Source of the DNA: Phycisphaerae bacterium
GTDB lineage: Bacteria; Planctomycetota; Phycisphaerae; UBA1845
NCBI GenBank assembly: GCA_028277545.1
Contig: JANQGB010001188.1
Coordinates: 1-11,334 of the forward strand
Reading direction: 5' to 3'
DNA length: 11,334 nucleotides
Every line of letters begins with the position of its first letter. Positions within the stretch are counted from its first letter, which is position 1. A program made the position numbers and the translations under genes. The notes under the pieces are model-generated. The model made no database searches. It was not told the DNA's origin and saw only the letters and a list, made by a program, of their open reading frames with translations. Shown in pieces: positions 1 to 7,710 of this stretch.

Positions 1-671
1 ACGCCGCCCAGACGCACCTCGCCGCCGGTGGCCAGCACTTCAAACCTGTGGCTGTCGATACGGATGATGGTCACGTCGAACGTGCCGCCGCCCAGATCAA
101 AGACCAGCGTGGTGGTGGGTGCGGTGGCCGCGACGGCCATCAGATCCAGCCGAACGGCGTCGCCCCCCTTGGCCAGGTACTGCCGAAAGGCGTTGGCCAG
201 CGCGGCGGCGGTCGGCTCGTTCAGAATGTCCGCGACCTGCAGCCCGGCGATGCGGCCGGCGTCCTCCGTCGCCTTGCGACGGTTATCGCCGAAATAGGCG
301 GGAACGGTGATCACCGCTTCCCGCACGTCACCAACCGCGCGACGTGCGTCCAGCATCAGGCGTTTGATTACCAGCGCCGACAGGGCCTCGGGAGCGAACT
401 CACGCCCGCCCAGCGGCAGGCGGTAGAATTTCTCGCCCATGTCGCGCTTGAAGTTGAAAGCAGTGCGGTCCGGATGTGCTGATGCCGCCTCTACGGCGTC
501 GCGACCCACAATGATGCGCCGGTCGGGGAGAATCTGAACGACCGAAGGCGTTACCACGTCGCCTTCCTGGTTCTCGATTGCCACGGGATGGCCCTCGGCA
601 TCGACGTAGGCGATGGCCGAGAACGTTGTCCCCAGGTCGATGCCGACGATCCTGCCAAGAGGATGGACCAT
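1..671 (-). CDS. Hsp70-family chaperone, HscC-like, N-terminal part (runs off left edge)
   Basis: This is the N-terminal 223 residues of the ATPase domain of an Hsp70, an ATP-driven cytoplasmic protein-folding chaperone. Visible motifs are the phosphate-1 loop GIDLGTTFS (residues 10-18), the catalytic-lysine region FKRDMG (K75), VPAYFGDNRRKAT, NEPTAAALA (151-159) and the phosphate-2 loop FDLGGGTFD (191-199). The segment before the lysine reads AHPDRTAFNFKRDMG and is followed by a short stretch to APEALSALV. This resembles E. coli HscC (SHPDKTAALFKRAMG) more than DnaK, so I favour an HscC-like paralogue, with ordinary DnaK as the alternative. About 16-18 extra residues lie between NEPTAAALA and the phosphate-2 loop. 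The ATG at 671-669 is chosen because it gives the usual short lead before GIDLGTT; a GGAG lies about 11 bases upstream. The rest of the ATPase domain and the substrate-binding domain are outside the window. It is divergent from the DUF1573 gene. Confidence 0.93.
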   Translation of the reverse strand, partial: MVHPLGRIVGIDLGTTFSAIAYVDAEGHPVAIENQEGDVVTPSVVQILPDRRIIVGRDAVEAASAHPDRTAFNFKRDMGEKFYRLPLGGREFAPEALSALVIKRLMLDARRAVGDVREAVITVPAYFGDNRRKATEDAGRIAGLQVADILNEPTAAALANAFRQYLAKGGDAVRLDLMAVAATAPTTTLVFDLGGGTFDVTIIRIDSHRFEVLATGGEVRLGG

Positions 672-719
672 AAGCAACGCCGCTCCAGAACCGTGCGAAC
701 CAACGTGCGACCCTGCTTC

Positions 720-748
720 AGTTTAAGTGGGCTATGGCCAAGTTTCAA
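720..748 (-). promoter_or_regulatory. Candidate sigma70-type promoter of the Hsp70 gene
   Basis: Read on the minus strand, TTGAAA (743-748; 5 of 6 matches to TTGACA) is separated by exactly 17 bases from TAAACT (720-725; 4 of 6 matches to TATAAT). Transcription would start near 713, leaving a leader of about 40 bases before the ATG at 671. The spacing and placement are good, but the -10 box is imperfect. No heat-shock sigma32 or CIRCE element was seen. This is a prediction from sequence only. Confidence 0.45.
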
Positions 749-857
749 TCCTGGCCCCAGCGGCGCCGCCCTGTTTGGAGTTGTTCCCGGCGGATTCCGG
801 TGCCTCGGGACGACCCGACCACCCTCACCCGGACCATCAGCCTAAGGCCCAATAATA

Positions 858-896
858 ACCGCCGCGGCGGTAACACTTGTGTAACAGACCGGTACC
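858..896. promoter_or_regulatory. Cluster of dyad-symmetric elements, possible operator
   Basis: A perfect 14-base palindrome ACCGCCGCGGCGGT (858-871) directly abuts an imperfect inverted repeat, GTAACAC-TT-GTGTAAC (870-885; 7-base arms, one mismatched pair). The palindromes ACCGGT (888-893) and GGTACC (891-896) follow. The cluster lies about 110 bases upstream of the predicted Hsp70 -35 box and about 350 bases before the DUF1573 start. It could be a regulator-binding site in the divergent region, but no specific regulator family is recognised, and GC-rich palindromes also arise by chance. Confidence 0.3.
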
Positions 897-1235
897 TGTA
901 CGCGCCGCGCTAGGCGGCTGCGGGGCTCTGAAATTGGACACTCTGAACGCCAGGCCCGCCGGTCCACCATCTGGCCCAGGGACGCCCTGGGGGCCTGAAA
1001 CGCCTGTTTCCTGCAAATGCCAGATCCGAGTTATCCAGGGCCACGCGCGATCTGAAGGCAGCGGGGCTGCGCCGCCGACAACCGGCGCCGTGGCTGACTG
1101 TCACACGCCGCTGGTGGACTAGTCCGCCTTCGTTCGATACAGATGAACCAGTGACGATGCAGGCGCGGCCCAGCCGCTCGTCCGCGACCTGCCGTCGGTA
1201 ATGATCGTGGTAACGCTTGGACAGATGCGACTGAT

Positions 1236-1242
1236 GGAGAAG
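1236..1242 (+). promoter_or_regulatory. Ribosome binding site that decides the DUF1573 start
   Basis: The sequence GGAGAAG ends 3 bases before the ATG at 1246, and its GGAG core ends 6 bases before it. In-frame ATG codons further upstream at 1201, 1225 and 1234 lack a comparable site at usable spacing. The 1246 start is therefore preferred. Confidence 0.6.
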
Positions 1243-1245
1243 ACC

Positions 1246-3285
1246 ATGATAGCCAGCCATGACAGCAAGGCCGCTACGGCTCAACCAGCCAGGAGGGAAC
1301 TGCCGTTCCAAAGACGGATACGGATCGCGACGTTGACGCTGGTGTGCGGATTTGCCTTGGCAGCCGGGTCGGCTTTGGCCCAGGAGAAAGGCGAACAGGA
1401 GCAGCCCCCGCCCAAGCAGGAGCAGCCCGCCGCCAAAGAGGGACAGCCCCCCGCCACGGAGGAGCAGCCCTCCGCCAAGGAGGAGCAGGCCAATCCCAAG
1501 ACCAACATGGAGTGGCTGAGGAAGAAGCTCGAAGCCGAGGGCAAGACGCTGCCCCCAGCCGATCCCAAGGCAACTCCACCCGTCCGACCGGGCCAGACAC
1601 GCAAGATCCCGCCCAAGACCCCGGCCGTCACAGAGACTCCGAAGGGGCCCGTGACCGGTGCGCCGGGCATCCGTTGCGATGAACCGGTCAAGGATTTCGG
1701 TGAGGTCTGGGCCGACGGGCCGCTCAAGCACGCTTACATCATTCGCAACGAGGGCGACCAGGACCTGAGGATCGAGAAGGTCAAACCCTCCTGCGGCTGT
1801 ACTCTGGCAGGCCAGTTTGACAAGGTCATCCCACCCGGCGGGCAAGGCAAGATCCCGATCTCGCTGAAGACGAACAAGCTCCGGGCCAAGTTCAAGAAAT
1901 TCGTCACTGTAAACAGCAACGACCCAGTGACGCCGACGCTGCGTATGCAGCTCGCAGGCACAATCAAGCACCATGTCGACGTGGCGCCCGCCAACCTCCG
2001 CTTCAGCCACGTGATGGAGGACGAGGAGCACGACGCAACCGCGACTATTACCAACAACACCGGGAAGCCCATGGAACTGACCTTCCAGTCGGAGCAGACC
2101 ATTGGCCCCTTCAGCGTGGAACTGGTGGAGAAAGAGCCTGGCAAGGTCTACGAGTTCAAGGTCCACGCCAAGCCGCCCTACCAGCCCAAGCTGAACCGGG
2201 CGACCTTCTCGCTAAAGACGAACCTCAAGGAGCAGCCCAAGGTAGATATTCCCATTACGGCCTACCTGACGCCGCGGCTGGAACTCCGGCCCCATCAGGT
2301 CGTGGTCAACACGGCTCCGGCGGCCGAGATGAAACGGCTGATTCGCTTCACGAACAACAGCGCCAAGCCGGTCAAGGTGCTGTCGATCGAATCGGACGAC
2401 CCCAAGATCGCGGCGGCGTACACCGAACGAACGCCGGGCAAGAACTACGAAATCACCATTACGATCCCGCCGGGGCACATGCCGTCGCCCACCGGTACGT
2501 TGGTCACTGTAAAGACCGATGATCCGCAGACGCCTACGCTCAAGATCCCGGTCAAAGGCCGCCAGCCGCGACCTGACCGCTACCCGGCCAAGAAACTGGT
2601 CGGCAAGCCGGCCCCCAAGGCGACTTTCACCGCCATGGACGACAGTACGGTCAGCAGCGACGATCTGACCGGCAAGGTCACCGTGCTGGACTTCTACAAG
2701 ACGCGCTGCGGGTTCTGCAAGCGACAGATTCCGGCGATCAGTCAACTGTATCAGAAGAAATACGCCGACAACCCCAACGTGAGGTTTGTGGCGGTTGCTC
2801 AGGACCCGCTCAAGGACCCCAACGCTGCCAAGCCCAACCCGCGGGCCCGCTCCAAAGAGGAGATCGCTGAAATCTACAACGGGCTGGGCAAGTTCGAGCA
2901 CGTCTTTGACCCGAAGAACTTCGGCAAGAAGGACTTCAAGGTTCGAGGCGTTCCCACACTGATGCTGCTGGGCAAGGATGGCACGGTCGAGGCAGTACAC
3001 ATCGGCATGCCCCGCGACCACGACCTGGCGGCCACGGTGGAAACCGAAATTGACCTCCTGCTGGCCGGCAAGACCCGGGCCGACTTCCCCGAGATCGTCA
3101 AGGGCCGGCCCGCCGCCGGAAAAACCAGGGCTGTCAAGGGACAGCCTGGTGGCAAAAAGGTTGTGCCTCCGCCGCTGAGAACGGCCGGCAACCCCAAGCC
3201 CGCCGGCAAAGCAACCGCGCCCCAGGCAGACCCGGCCAAGTCGACACCGGACAACGTCCCGCCGGCCAAGGAGAGCAAACCGTAG
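1246..3285 (+). CDS. Secreted DUF1573 - thioredoxin-like fusion protein
   Basis: The product is 679 residues from the ATG at 1246. The N-terminus has arginines followed by a hydrophobic core (about residues 27-44) ending in ALA|QE, a type I signal peptide with likely cleavage after residue 45, so the protein should leave the cytoplasm. Next come a charged Q/E/P/K linker with five 7-residue repeats (51-85) and a DUF1573 beta-sandwich domain starting about residue 143, with the typical PSCGCTL motif (cysteines 183 and 185). Two more Ig-like blocks containing TNNTGKP and TNNSAKP follow. A TlpA/AhpC-type thioredoxin fold spans about 450-610, with active site CGFC (488-491) and the cis-proline motif GVPT (568-571). 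The end is a Pro/Ala/Lys-rich tail. A thiol-disulfide or redox-linked envelope role is inferred; the substrate is unknown. The gene stands alone on its strand, divergent from the Hsp70 gene and convergent with the yebC operon. Confidence 0.9.
   Translation: MIASHDSKAATAQPARRELPFQRRIRIATLTLVCGFALAAGSALAQEKGEQEQPPPKQEQPAAKEGQPPATEEQPSAKEEQANPKTNMEWLRKKLEAEGKTLPPADPKATPPVRPGQTRKIPPKTPAVTETPKGPVTGAPGIRCDEPVKDFGEVWADGPLKHAYIIRNEGDQDLRIEKVKPSCGCTLAGQFDKVIPPGGQGKIPISLKTNKLRAKFKKFVTVNSNDPVTPTLRMQLAGTIKHHVDVAPANLRFSHVMEDEEHDATATITNNTGKPMELTFQSEQTIGPFSVELVEKEPGKVYEFKVHAKPPYQPKLNRATFSLKTNLKEQPKVDIPITAYLTPRLELRPHQVVVNTAPAAEMKRLIRFTNNSAKPVKVLSIESDDPKIAAAYTERTPGKNYEITITIPPGHMPSPTGTLVTVKTDDPQTPTLKIPVKGRQPRPDRYPAKKLVGKPAPKATFTAMDDSTVSSDDLTGKVTVLDFYKTRCGFCKRQIPAISQLYQKKYADNPNVRFVAVAQDPLKDPNAAKPNPRARSKEEIAEIYNGLGKFEHVFDPKNFGKKDFKVRGVPTLMLLGKDGTVEAVHIGMPRDHDLAATVETEIDLLLAGKTRADFPEIVKGRPAAGKTRAVKGQPGGKKVVPPPLRTAGNPKPAGKATAPQADPAKSTPDNVPPAKESKP
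1396..1500 (+). repeat. Five in-frame 21-bp tandem repeats in the DUF1573 gene
   Basis: Five consecutive 21-base units encode QEQPPPK, QEQPAAK, EGQPPAT, EEQPSAK and EEQANPK. Each unit is a charged, proline-containing heptad lying directly after the signal peptide. The DNA units are diverged but clearly related (cag/gag gag cag ccc ... gcc aag). Such a stretch probably forms an extended linker between the secretion signal and the folded domains. Copy number could vary between strains. Confidence 0.8.
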
Positions 3286-3314
3286 TCCTCTTCCTCCATT
3301 TGGAAACCACACAG

Positions 3315-3354
3315 AAACGGCCCTGTGGCGGAACAATCCGCCGCAGGGCCGTTT
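3315..3354. terminator. Shared bidirectional transcription terminator
   Basis: An 18-base left arm AAACGGCCCTGTGGCGGA (3315-3332), a 4-base loop ACAA, and a right arm TCCGCCGCAGGGCCGTTT (3337-3354) pair fully except for one T-G wobble position. The hairpin lies 29 bases after the DUF1573 stop and about 75 bases after the yebC stop, between the two convergent genes. The arm ends AAA/TTT give a short T-run on both strands, so one hairpin can serve both transcripts. The T-run is short, which lowers certainty about efficiency. Confidence 0.8.
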
Positions 3355-3429
3355 CGTTGGCTTCACGCTTGCTGACCGTCGCCCCCTTGTACCTGCGGCT
3401 TGGTGTCACAACCGCGGCGCAAGCTTCAC

Positions 3430-4176
3430 CTAGCTCAGTTCCGCCAGCAACTCGTCAGGAATATCGCAGTTGGACGCTACGTTGTTGACGTCATCGTGCT
3501 CGTCCAACGTCTCCATGAGCCGCATAACCTTGCGGGCCGCTTCGGCGTCGGGAGTGATGGTGTCAGACGGCACCATGGTCACGTCGGCTGACTGCAGGGG
3601 AATTTCGGCCTTATCCAGCGCCGCCTTGAGGTCGCCAAAGACCTCCGGGGCGCAGGTGACCTCGAAGAGCGACTCCGACGTAGTGACGTCGTCCGCTCCG
3701 TTCTCCAGTGCCACCTCCATCAGCTTGTCTTCGTCGATCGCGCCGGTACTGATGGCGAAGACGCCCTTGGTCGAGAACATCCACGAGACGCTGTTGGGAG
3801 CGCCCAGGTTGCCTCCGGCACGTTCGAAGATCTTCTTGACCTCGGGGCTGGTGCGGGCGCGGTTATCGGTCATGGCCTGACACATGATGGCCACGCCGGC
3901 CGGGCCGTAGCCTTCGTAGAGGACTTCCTCGAAGCTGGTGGCGCCCAGTTCGCCGGTGCCCTTCTTGACGGCTTTCTCGATCGTGTCCTTGGGCATGTTC
4001 GCCCCTTTGGCCTTCTCGATCGCCAGCCGCAGGCGCGGGTTCGCGGAAACGTCCCCCCCGCCCATCCGGGCGGCGATGGTCACGAACCGGGATAGTTTGC
4101 TCCATTCCTTGCTGCGCCGAGCATCGTTGGCGCCCTTCTTGCGCTTGATAGTCGACCACTTGGAATGCCCGGACAT
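3430..4176 (-). CDS. yebC: YebC/TACO1-family translation factor / regulator
   Basis: At 248 residues this is a full-length YebC/PmpR (TACO1) family member. It opens with the signature MSGHSKWSTIKRKKG, followed by GGGDVSANPRLRLAIEKAKG, NMPKDTIEKAVKKGTGE, the EGYGPAGVAI block and SWMFSTKGVF, and has the usual acidic C-terminal half ending DIPDELLAELS. The family is cytoplasmic. It has been described both as DNA-binding transcriptional regulators and, more recently, as ribosome-associated factors relieving stalling at proline-rich stretches. The position at the end of an infB-rbfA operon fits the translation role, but that is inference. The ATG at 4176 has a perfect AAGGAGG 7 bases upstream and lies 15 bases after the stop of the TPR gene, so it is the last gene of the operon and precedes the shared terminator. 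Confidence 0.96.
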   Translation of the reverse strand: MSGHSKWSTIKRKKGANDARRSKEWSKLSRFVTIAARMGGGDVSANPRLRLAIEKAKGANMPKDTIEKAVKKGTGELGATSFEEVLYEGYGPAGVAIMCQAMTDNRARTSPEVKKIFERAGGNLGAPNSVSWMFSTKGVFAISTGAIDEDKLMEVALENGADDVTTSESLFEVTCAPEVFGDLKAALDKAEIPLQSADVTMVPSDTITPDAEAARKVMRLMETLDEHDDVNNVASNCDIPDELLAELS

Positions 4177-4183
4177 GACACTT

Positions 4184-4190
4184 CCTCCTT
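4184..4190 (-). promoter_or_regulatory. Consensus ribosome binding site of yebC
   Basis: AAGGAGG on the minus strand, 7 bases before the yebC ATG at 4176, is the strongest ribosome binding site in the window. The preceding operon genes use ATGA overlaps or weak sites. YebC may therefore be translated independently of, and more strongly than, the long TPR gene upstream. Confidence 0.75.
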
Positions 4191-4191
4191 G

Positions 4192-7100
4192 CTATGCTTC
4201 CGGCGAAGAGGTGGCCTGCGCCGCCTCTTGCGTCTCGCTTTCGTTCCCCGCCGAGCTATCCTGCAGGATGACCACGGGTGCCACCTCGGGAGTCTCGCCC
4301 GCCTCGAATCGAGCGAGCTTCTCCGTGGCCGCATCGAGAACCTGCTGATCCTCGGGGCGTGGCGGCAGGTCCGGATCAGCCAGTCGCTCGCTGGCGAATT
4401 TGGCCGCCAGGCGCCAGTTCTCTGCCGCCTGTTGACCTCGGCCGGCCCGCCAGCAGGCGTCGCCCAGATGGTCGGCAATCACGGCGTCTCCCTCGCGATC
4501 GAACGCCCTGGCCCGCGTCAACCACTCTATGGCGCCGGCGAAGTCTCCTCGTTTGTACAATGCCCAGCCCAGGCTGTCGAGATAGGCGTGATTCCGGGGC
4601 GACCGGGCCACCGCGTAGCGAAGCATCCGCTCGGCTTCGACAAGCCGCACACCCACATCGACCCAGTTGTAGGCCAGGTCGTTATTCACGCCCGCATCGA
4701 GTGGCCGCAAGGCGTAGGCCTGTTCCAGTGTTTCGGTAGCCTCCGCCCGCTGACCGCGCTCCAGTTGGACGCCCGACAGCAGCGTTAGCCAGCCGAAGGT
4801 TCGCCCCGGATCATCAGCATCCTCGATCCATCTCGTAAGAAGCGCCTGGGCCCGCTGATACTGCTTGGCTCGCAGCAGGCTCAAGGCCAGAATTCGGCGC
4901 AGTTCGTCGGTCTCGATCGAGCCACCCCGAGTGTCGGCGCTGTTCTGGTGCATCAGTTCGCCGATGAGCTCGATGGCCTCCTGGAACCGTCCGGCCTCGT
5001 CGTAGACCTGGAGCATACGCTGCTGGTAAGCAAGGGGCACGCGCGTGTCGGCCACGCAGTTGATGGCCAACTCGATGGCGTCGTCGTACCGTCCCTGGTC
5101 GGTAAGCGTGCCGATCAGCAGCAACTGCAGCTCGTCGTTGTCCGGGTCCTCCTCCAGCAGGTCCAGGAGCACCCGGTTGGCCTGATCGGCACGATTATCT
5201 GCCAACAGCAACGTGCTGTACCAGACGGTCAGCGCGATATTGGCCGGGTCCTCCTCAAACCAGGACCGCACCAGGGGCAAGGCCTGGCCGTACACCTCTG
5301 CCTCCTGGCAAACCTGGATCAGCATCCGCCGCGCCGAGGCGTCGCCTGGCGAGTCACTCAGCCACCGCTTGATGGTCTCGATCGCCTCGTCATGCCGCCG
5401 GGCGATCACCAGGGCATCAATGAGCGCAGTCCGGTACTGCCAGCGCGCCGCCTCGCTGAGACCGGCCCGAGCCAGGTGCCCCCGGGCCTGCTCAATCGCG
5501 CCGTCAAAATCCAGATTGGTGATCAGGGCATCGATCAGCGCGAGCGCCCAGCTATCACGATTGGGGTGTCGCCCCAGCAGCCGGCGCAGGACCTCCACGC
5601 TCGCTTCGAATTGCAGGGTCAGGCGATAGGCCTCCGCCAGGGCGGTCAGGGTGTCGACGTCGTCGGCATCAGCCGCCAAGGCCTGGTGCAGGACCGCCAA
5701 CGCCTGGTGGTAGTCGCCCTCGCCGAGGTAGCTCATGCCGACGAAAGTGAGGCTACGCCCGTCCGGACCACCCCGCTCCAGCGCTTCGGTGAGCGTGGCC
5801 CGAAAGCCCTCGTAGCCGGACCCGGGGCCCTGCAGCTCCATTCGAGCGACGCAGCGGGCGATGCGGTTCGGAGAGGCAGCCGTTTTGCGCAGGGCATCCA
5901 CCTGGCTGACAGCGCGATCGCGCTGGCCCTCGCTCCAGTACAAACCGAACAACGCTTCGCGGGCCTGTTCGTCGAGCGGGTTGATCTCCAGGACGGCCCG
6001 GTACTGGCGGATGGCCTGCAGTGGTTGCTCGATACGCTCGTACAACTCACCCAGGGCGCGCAGGGCTCTTACATCAGCGCGGTTCAGACTGATGGCCGCT
6101 CGCAGGTGCACGATGGCCTGTTCATTCCGATCCAGCCCGGCGTTGGCCTGACCCAGCAGACGTTCGACGCGAGCGTCTCGCGGCTCGGCATCCGTCAGTT
6201 CGGCAAGATGAGAGAGCGCCTCCGTCCAGCGGTATTGACGGAGCAGAATCGTGGCCAGTTCGATCTTCACTGCCGGCGCCGCGGGTTCTGCTTCCAACGC
6301 CCTGGTCAACAGGATCCGCGCCTGCTCAAACTCGTCGTGCCTGGCGGCCAGACAACCCAGCAGGTAGGCCGAGGCATAGTCCAGTTGTCCCACGGGACGA
6401 TCAACCGCCGGAGCGAGCAGGCGCGTGGCCGCCTCGGCCGGCAGATCGATCATCTTGGCCCGCGCCTGCGGCGCGGCGGAGTTGTCCGCCCGCACCGCGT
6501 TAACAGCGACGTCGAGCGCAGCAGCCCACTCTGAGCTCTCCACACACAGATCGAACAGGCGCCAGCGGGCGTCCAGGTCAGTCGGATGGTCCTGGCAGTA
6601 TCCCCGCAACCACTCCTCGGCATCAGCACGGCGGTCCATCTCGACCAGGAGGGCAACGTAAGCTGACACGTATCGACCAGGTTGGGGCGAGTCGGCCACC
6701 AGCCGGGCAACATCGTCCGCGGCATGCTGCGGATGGCCTGCCCGTCGATGTGCCAGCAGCAATGTGCTGACCGCGACAGGGTCCAACGCCGCCAGTCGCC
6801 GAGCTTCGGCAAGTGACTCCTCATGTCGTCCGGCCTGGCCGTACAGGTCGACCAGGCGGCGACCGGCCGCAACGTCCGGCGTCTCGCCCGCCAGACCTCG
6901 CACCAGTTCGTCGGCCGCCATGCCGAAGTCGCCAAGCGACTCGTGAATCAACGACATTTGTGAGGCCGCCAATCCACCGCTCACCTTCAGCAGCGTGCTC
7001 AACTCATGCTCGACCTCTCCCTGTGTGGCGAGCTTGGCCGCGGCCTCCTCGTACGAGCGATACAGGCGCAGGGCGGCAGTGAGGTAACCGTCTTCGCGCA

Positions 7101-7710
7101 GCAGATCAGCCAGCCGATACAGAGCCAACGCCCGGACGTCCTCACCGCCGTTCGGCGTGCAGGTCTGAGCGACTCGAACTTCGGCCACCGCTGCCTGCGC
7201 ATCGCCGTCCTCAACCGCGGCCAACGCCAACAGGTAATGCGTTGTCGCGTCGCGTGGGCGCAGATCAGCAGCCTTCCTGAGGTGCGTGCGGGATCGTTCG
7301 ATGCTGCCGGCCGCCCGCAGCACGCGGCCCAGGGCCAAGTGCACTTCAAACGCATCCGGGTCTGACTGCAGGGCCCGTTCCAGTTCCAGGCCCGCCTCGG
7401 TATAGCGCTGCTGGCGGTAGAGTCGATTGGCCTTCTCGATGCGGCGCTCCGCCCGCCGCGACAAGGGGCGTTCCGCGACAATCGGCTCGCCCACTACGAC
7501 GGGCTGCGGATCGATCTCGTCGAGCTTGAGGAAGGCTTTCGCCGGGTCGTAGGCGGCTTGGACGGACTGCTGGCCGGGCGCTGCAGCCGCCGACTGGGCA
7601 CCGGTCGTATGGCACCCGGTCGCCAGCACCAGCCACGCAAGCAGAGCACCGGCGACGCTGCGGCCACGGGTGCGGAACCTGATCCGCGAATCTTCGTTCT
7701 GGTGAATCAT
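4192..7710 (-). CDS. Large TPR-repeat lipoprotein
   Basis: The product has 1172 residues. The N-terminus carries arginines, a hydrophobic segment (about 18-31) and then LATGC with Cys33. This looks like a lipoprotein signal peptide, although alanine at the -3 position is not the preferred residue. From about residue 85 almost the whole chain is tetratricopeptide repeats of roughly 34 residues. Examples are AGLELERALQSDPDAFEVHL, AIRQYRAVLEINPLDEQA near the middle, and AYLDSLGWALYKRGDFAGAI near the end; I estimate 20 or more units. The C-terminal block with NNDLAYNWVDVG and LDSLGWALYKRG is like that of other bacterial envelope TPR proteins. A Glu/Ala/Ser-rich tail follows. TPR solenoids bind proteins, so a scaffolding role at the envelope is likely; partners are unknown. 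The start ATG overlaps the previous stop in ATGA (7707-7710), pointing to translational coupling. No enzymatic domain is seen. Confidence 0.93.
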   Translation of the reverse strand: MIHQNEDSRIRFRTRGRSVAGALLAWLVLATGCHTTGAQSAAAAPGQQSVQAAYDPAKAFLKLDEIDPQPVVVGEPIVAERPLSRRAERRIEKANRLYRQQRYTEAGLELERALQSDPDAFEVHLALGRVLRAAGSIERSRTHLRKAADLRPRDATTHYLLALAAVEDGDAQAAVAEVRVAQTCTPNGGEDVRALALYRLADLLREDGYLTAALRLYRSYEEAAAKLATQGEVEHELSTLLKVSGGLAASQMSLIHESLGDFGMAADELVRGLAGETPDVAAGRRLVDLYGQAGRHEESLAEARRLAALDPVAVSTLLLAHRRAGHPQHAADDVARLVADSPQPGRYVSAYVALLVEMDRRADAEEWLRGYCQDHPTDLDARWRLFDLCVESSEWAAALDVAVNAVRADNSAAPQARAKMIDLPAEAATRLLAPAVDRPVGQLDYASAYLLGCLAARHDEFEQARILLTRALEAEPAAPAVKIELATILLRQYRWTEALSHLAELTDAEPRDARVERLLGQANAGLDRNEQAIVHLRAAISLNRADVRALRALGELYERIEQPLQAIRQYRAVLEINPLDEQAREALFGLYWSEGQRDRAVSQVDALRKTAASPNRIARCVARMELQGPGSGYEGFRATLTEALERGGPDGRSLTFVGMSYLGEGDYHQALAVLHQALAADADDVDTLTALAEAYRLTLQFEASVEVLRRLLGRHPNRDSWALALIDALITNLDFDGAIEQARGHLARAGLSEAARWQYRTALIDALVIARRHDEAIETIKRWLSDSPGDASARRMLIQVCQEAEVYGQALPLVRSWFEEDPANIALTVWYSTLLLADNRADQANRVLLDLLEEDPDNDELQLLLIGTLTDQGRYDDAIELAINCVADTRVPLAYQQRMLQVYDEAGRFQEAIELIGELMHQNSADTRGGSIETDELRRILALSLLRAKQYQRAQALLTRWIEDADDPGRTFGWLTLLSGVQLERGQRAEATETLEQAYALRPLDAGVNNDLAYNWVDVGVRLVEAERMLRYAVARSPRNHAYLDSLGWALYKRGDFAGAIEWLTRARAFDREGDAVIADHLGDACWRAGRGQQAAENWRLAAKFASERLADPDLPPRPEDQQVLDAATEKLARFEAGETPEVAPVVILQDSSAGNESETQEAAQATSSPEA

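Larger units (their letters stand above)
672..1245. other. Divergent intergenic region, no gene seen
   Basis: These 574 bases separate the divergent Hsp70 and DUF1573 genes. I find no reading frame with family resemblance, and no tRNA or rRNA. The region holds the candidate Hsp70 promoter (720-748), a dyad cluster (858-896), a hairpin with 7-base arms CCCAGGG/CCCTGGG and loop ACG (975-991), a small GAAAC/GTTTC hairpin right after it (997-1010), a distant CAGATC/GATCTG pair (1021-1026 and 1049-1054), and a near-palindrome centred on GGACTAGTCC (1113-1128). No T-run follows the 975-991 hairpin on either strand, so it is not a typical intrinsic terminator. I could not identify a convincing promoter for the rightward gene. 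Confidence 0.6.

Noticed and set aside
975..991. Hairpin CCCAGGG-ACG-CCCTGGG as an intrinsic terminator
   Set aside because: No T-run follows on either strand, and no gene ends nearby, so it is only recorded as a structure in the intergenic region.
877..1122. Possible 81-residue small protein on the plus strand in the intergenic region
   Set aside because: It starts with TTG without a ribosome binding site and has no motif; not supported.
910..2166. Open frame of 418 codons on the minus strand
   Set aside because: It overlaps the DUF1573 gene antisense and extends into the intergenic region. The Leu/Gly-rich repetitive part is the mirror of the 21-bp repeat. No family resemblance.
2212..3366. 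Open frame of 384 codons on the minus strand
   Set aside because: It is antisense to the thioredoxin part of the DUF1573 gene, is Arg-rich with no recognisable motif, and would read through the terminator hairpin.
4948..6534. Long open frame of 528 codons on the plus strand
   Set aside because: It lies fully antisense to the TPR gene. The translation shows no domain, and its openness is what GC-rich codon usage produces on the opposite strand.
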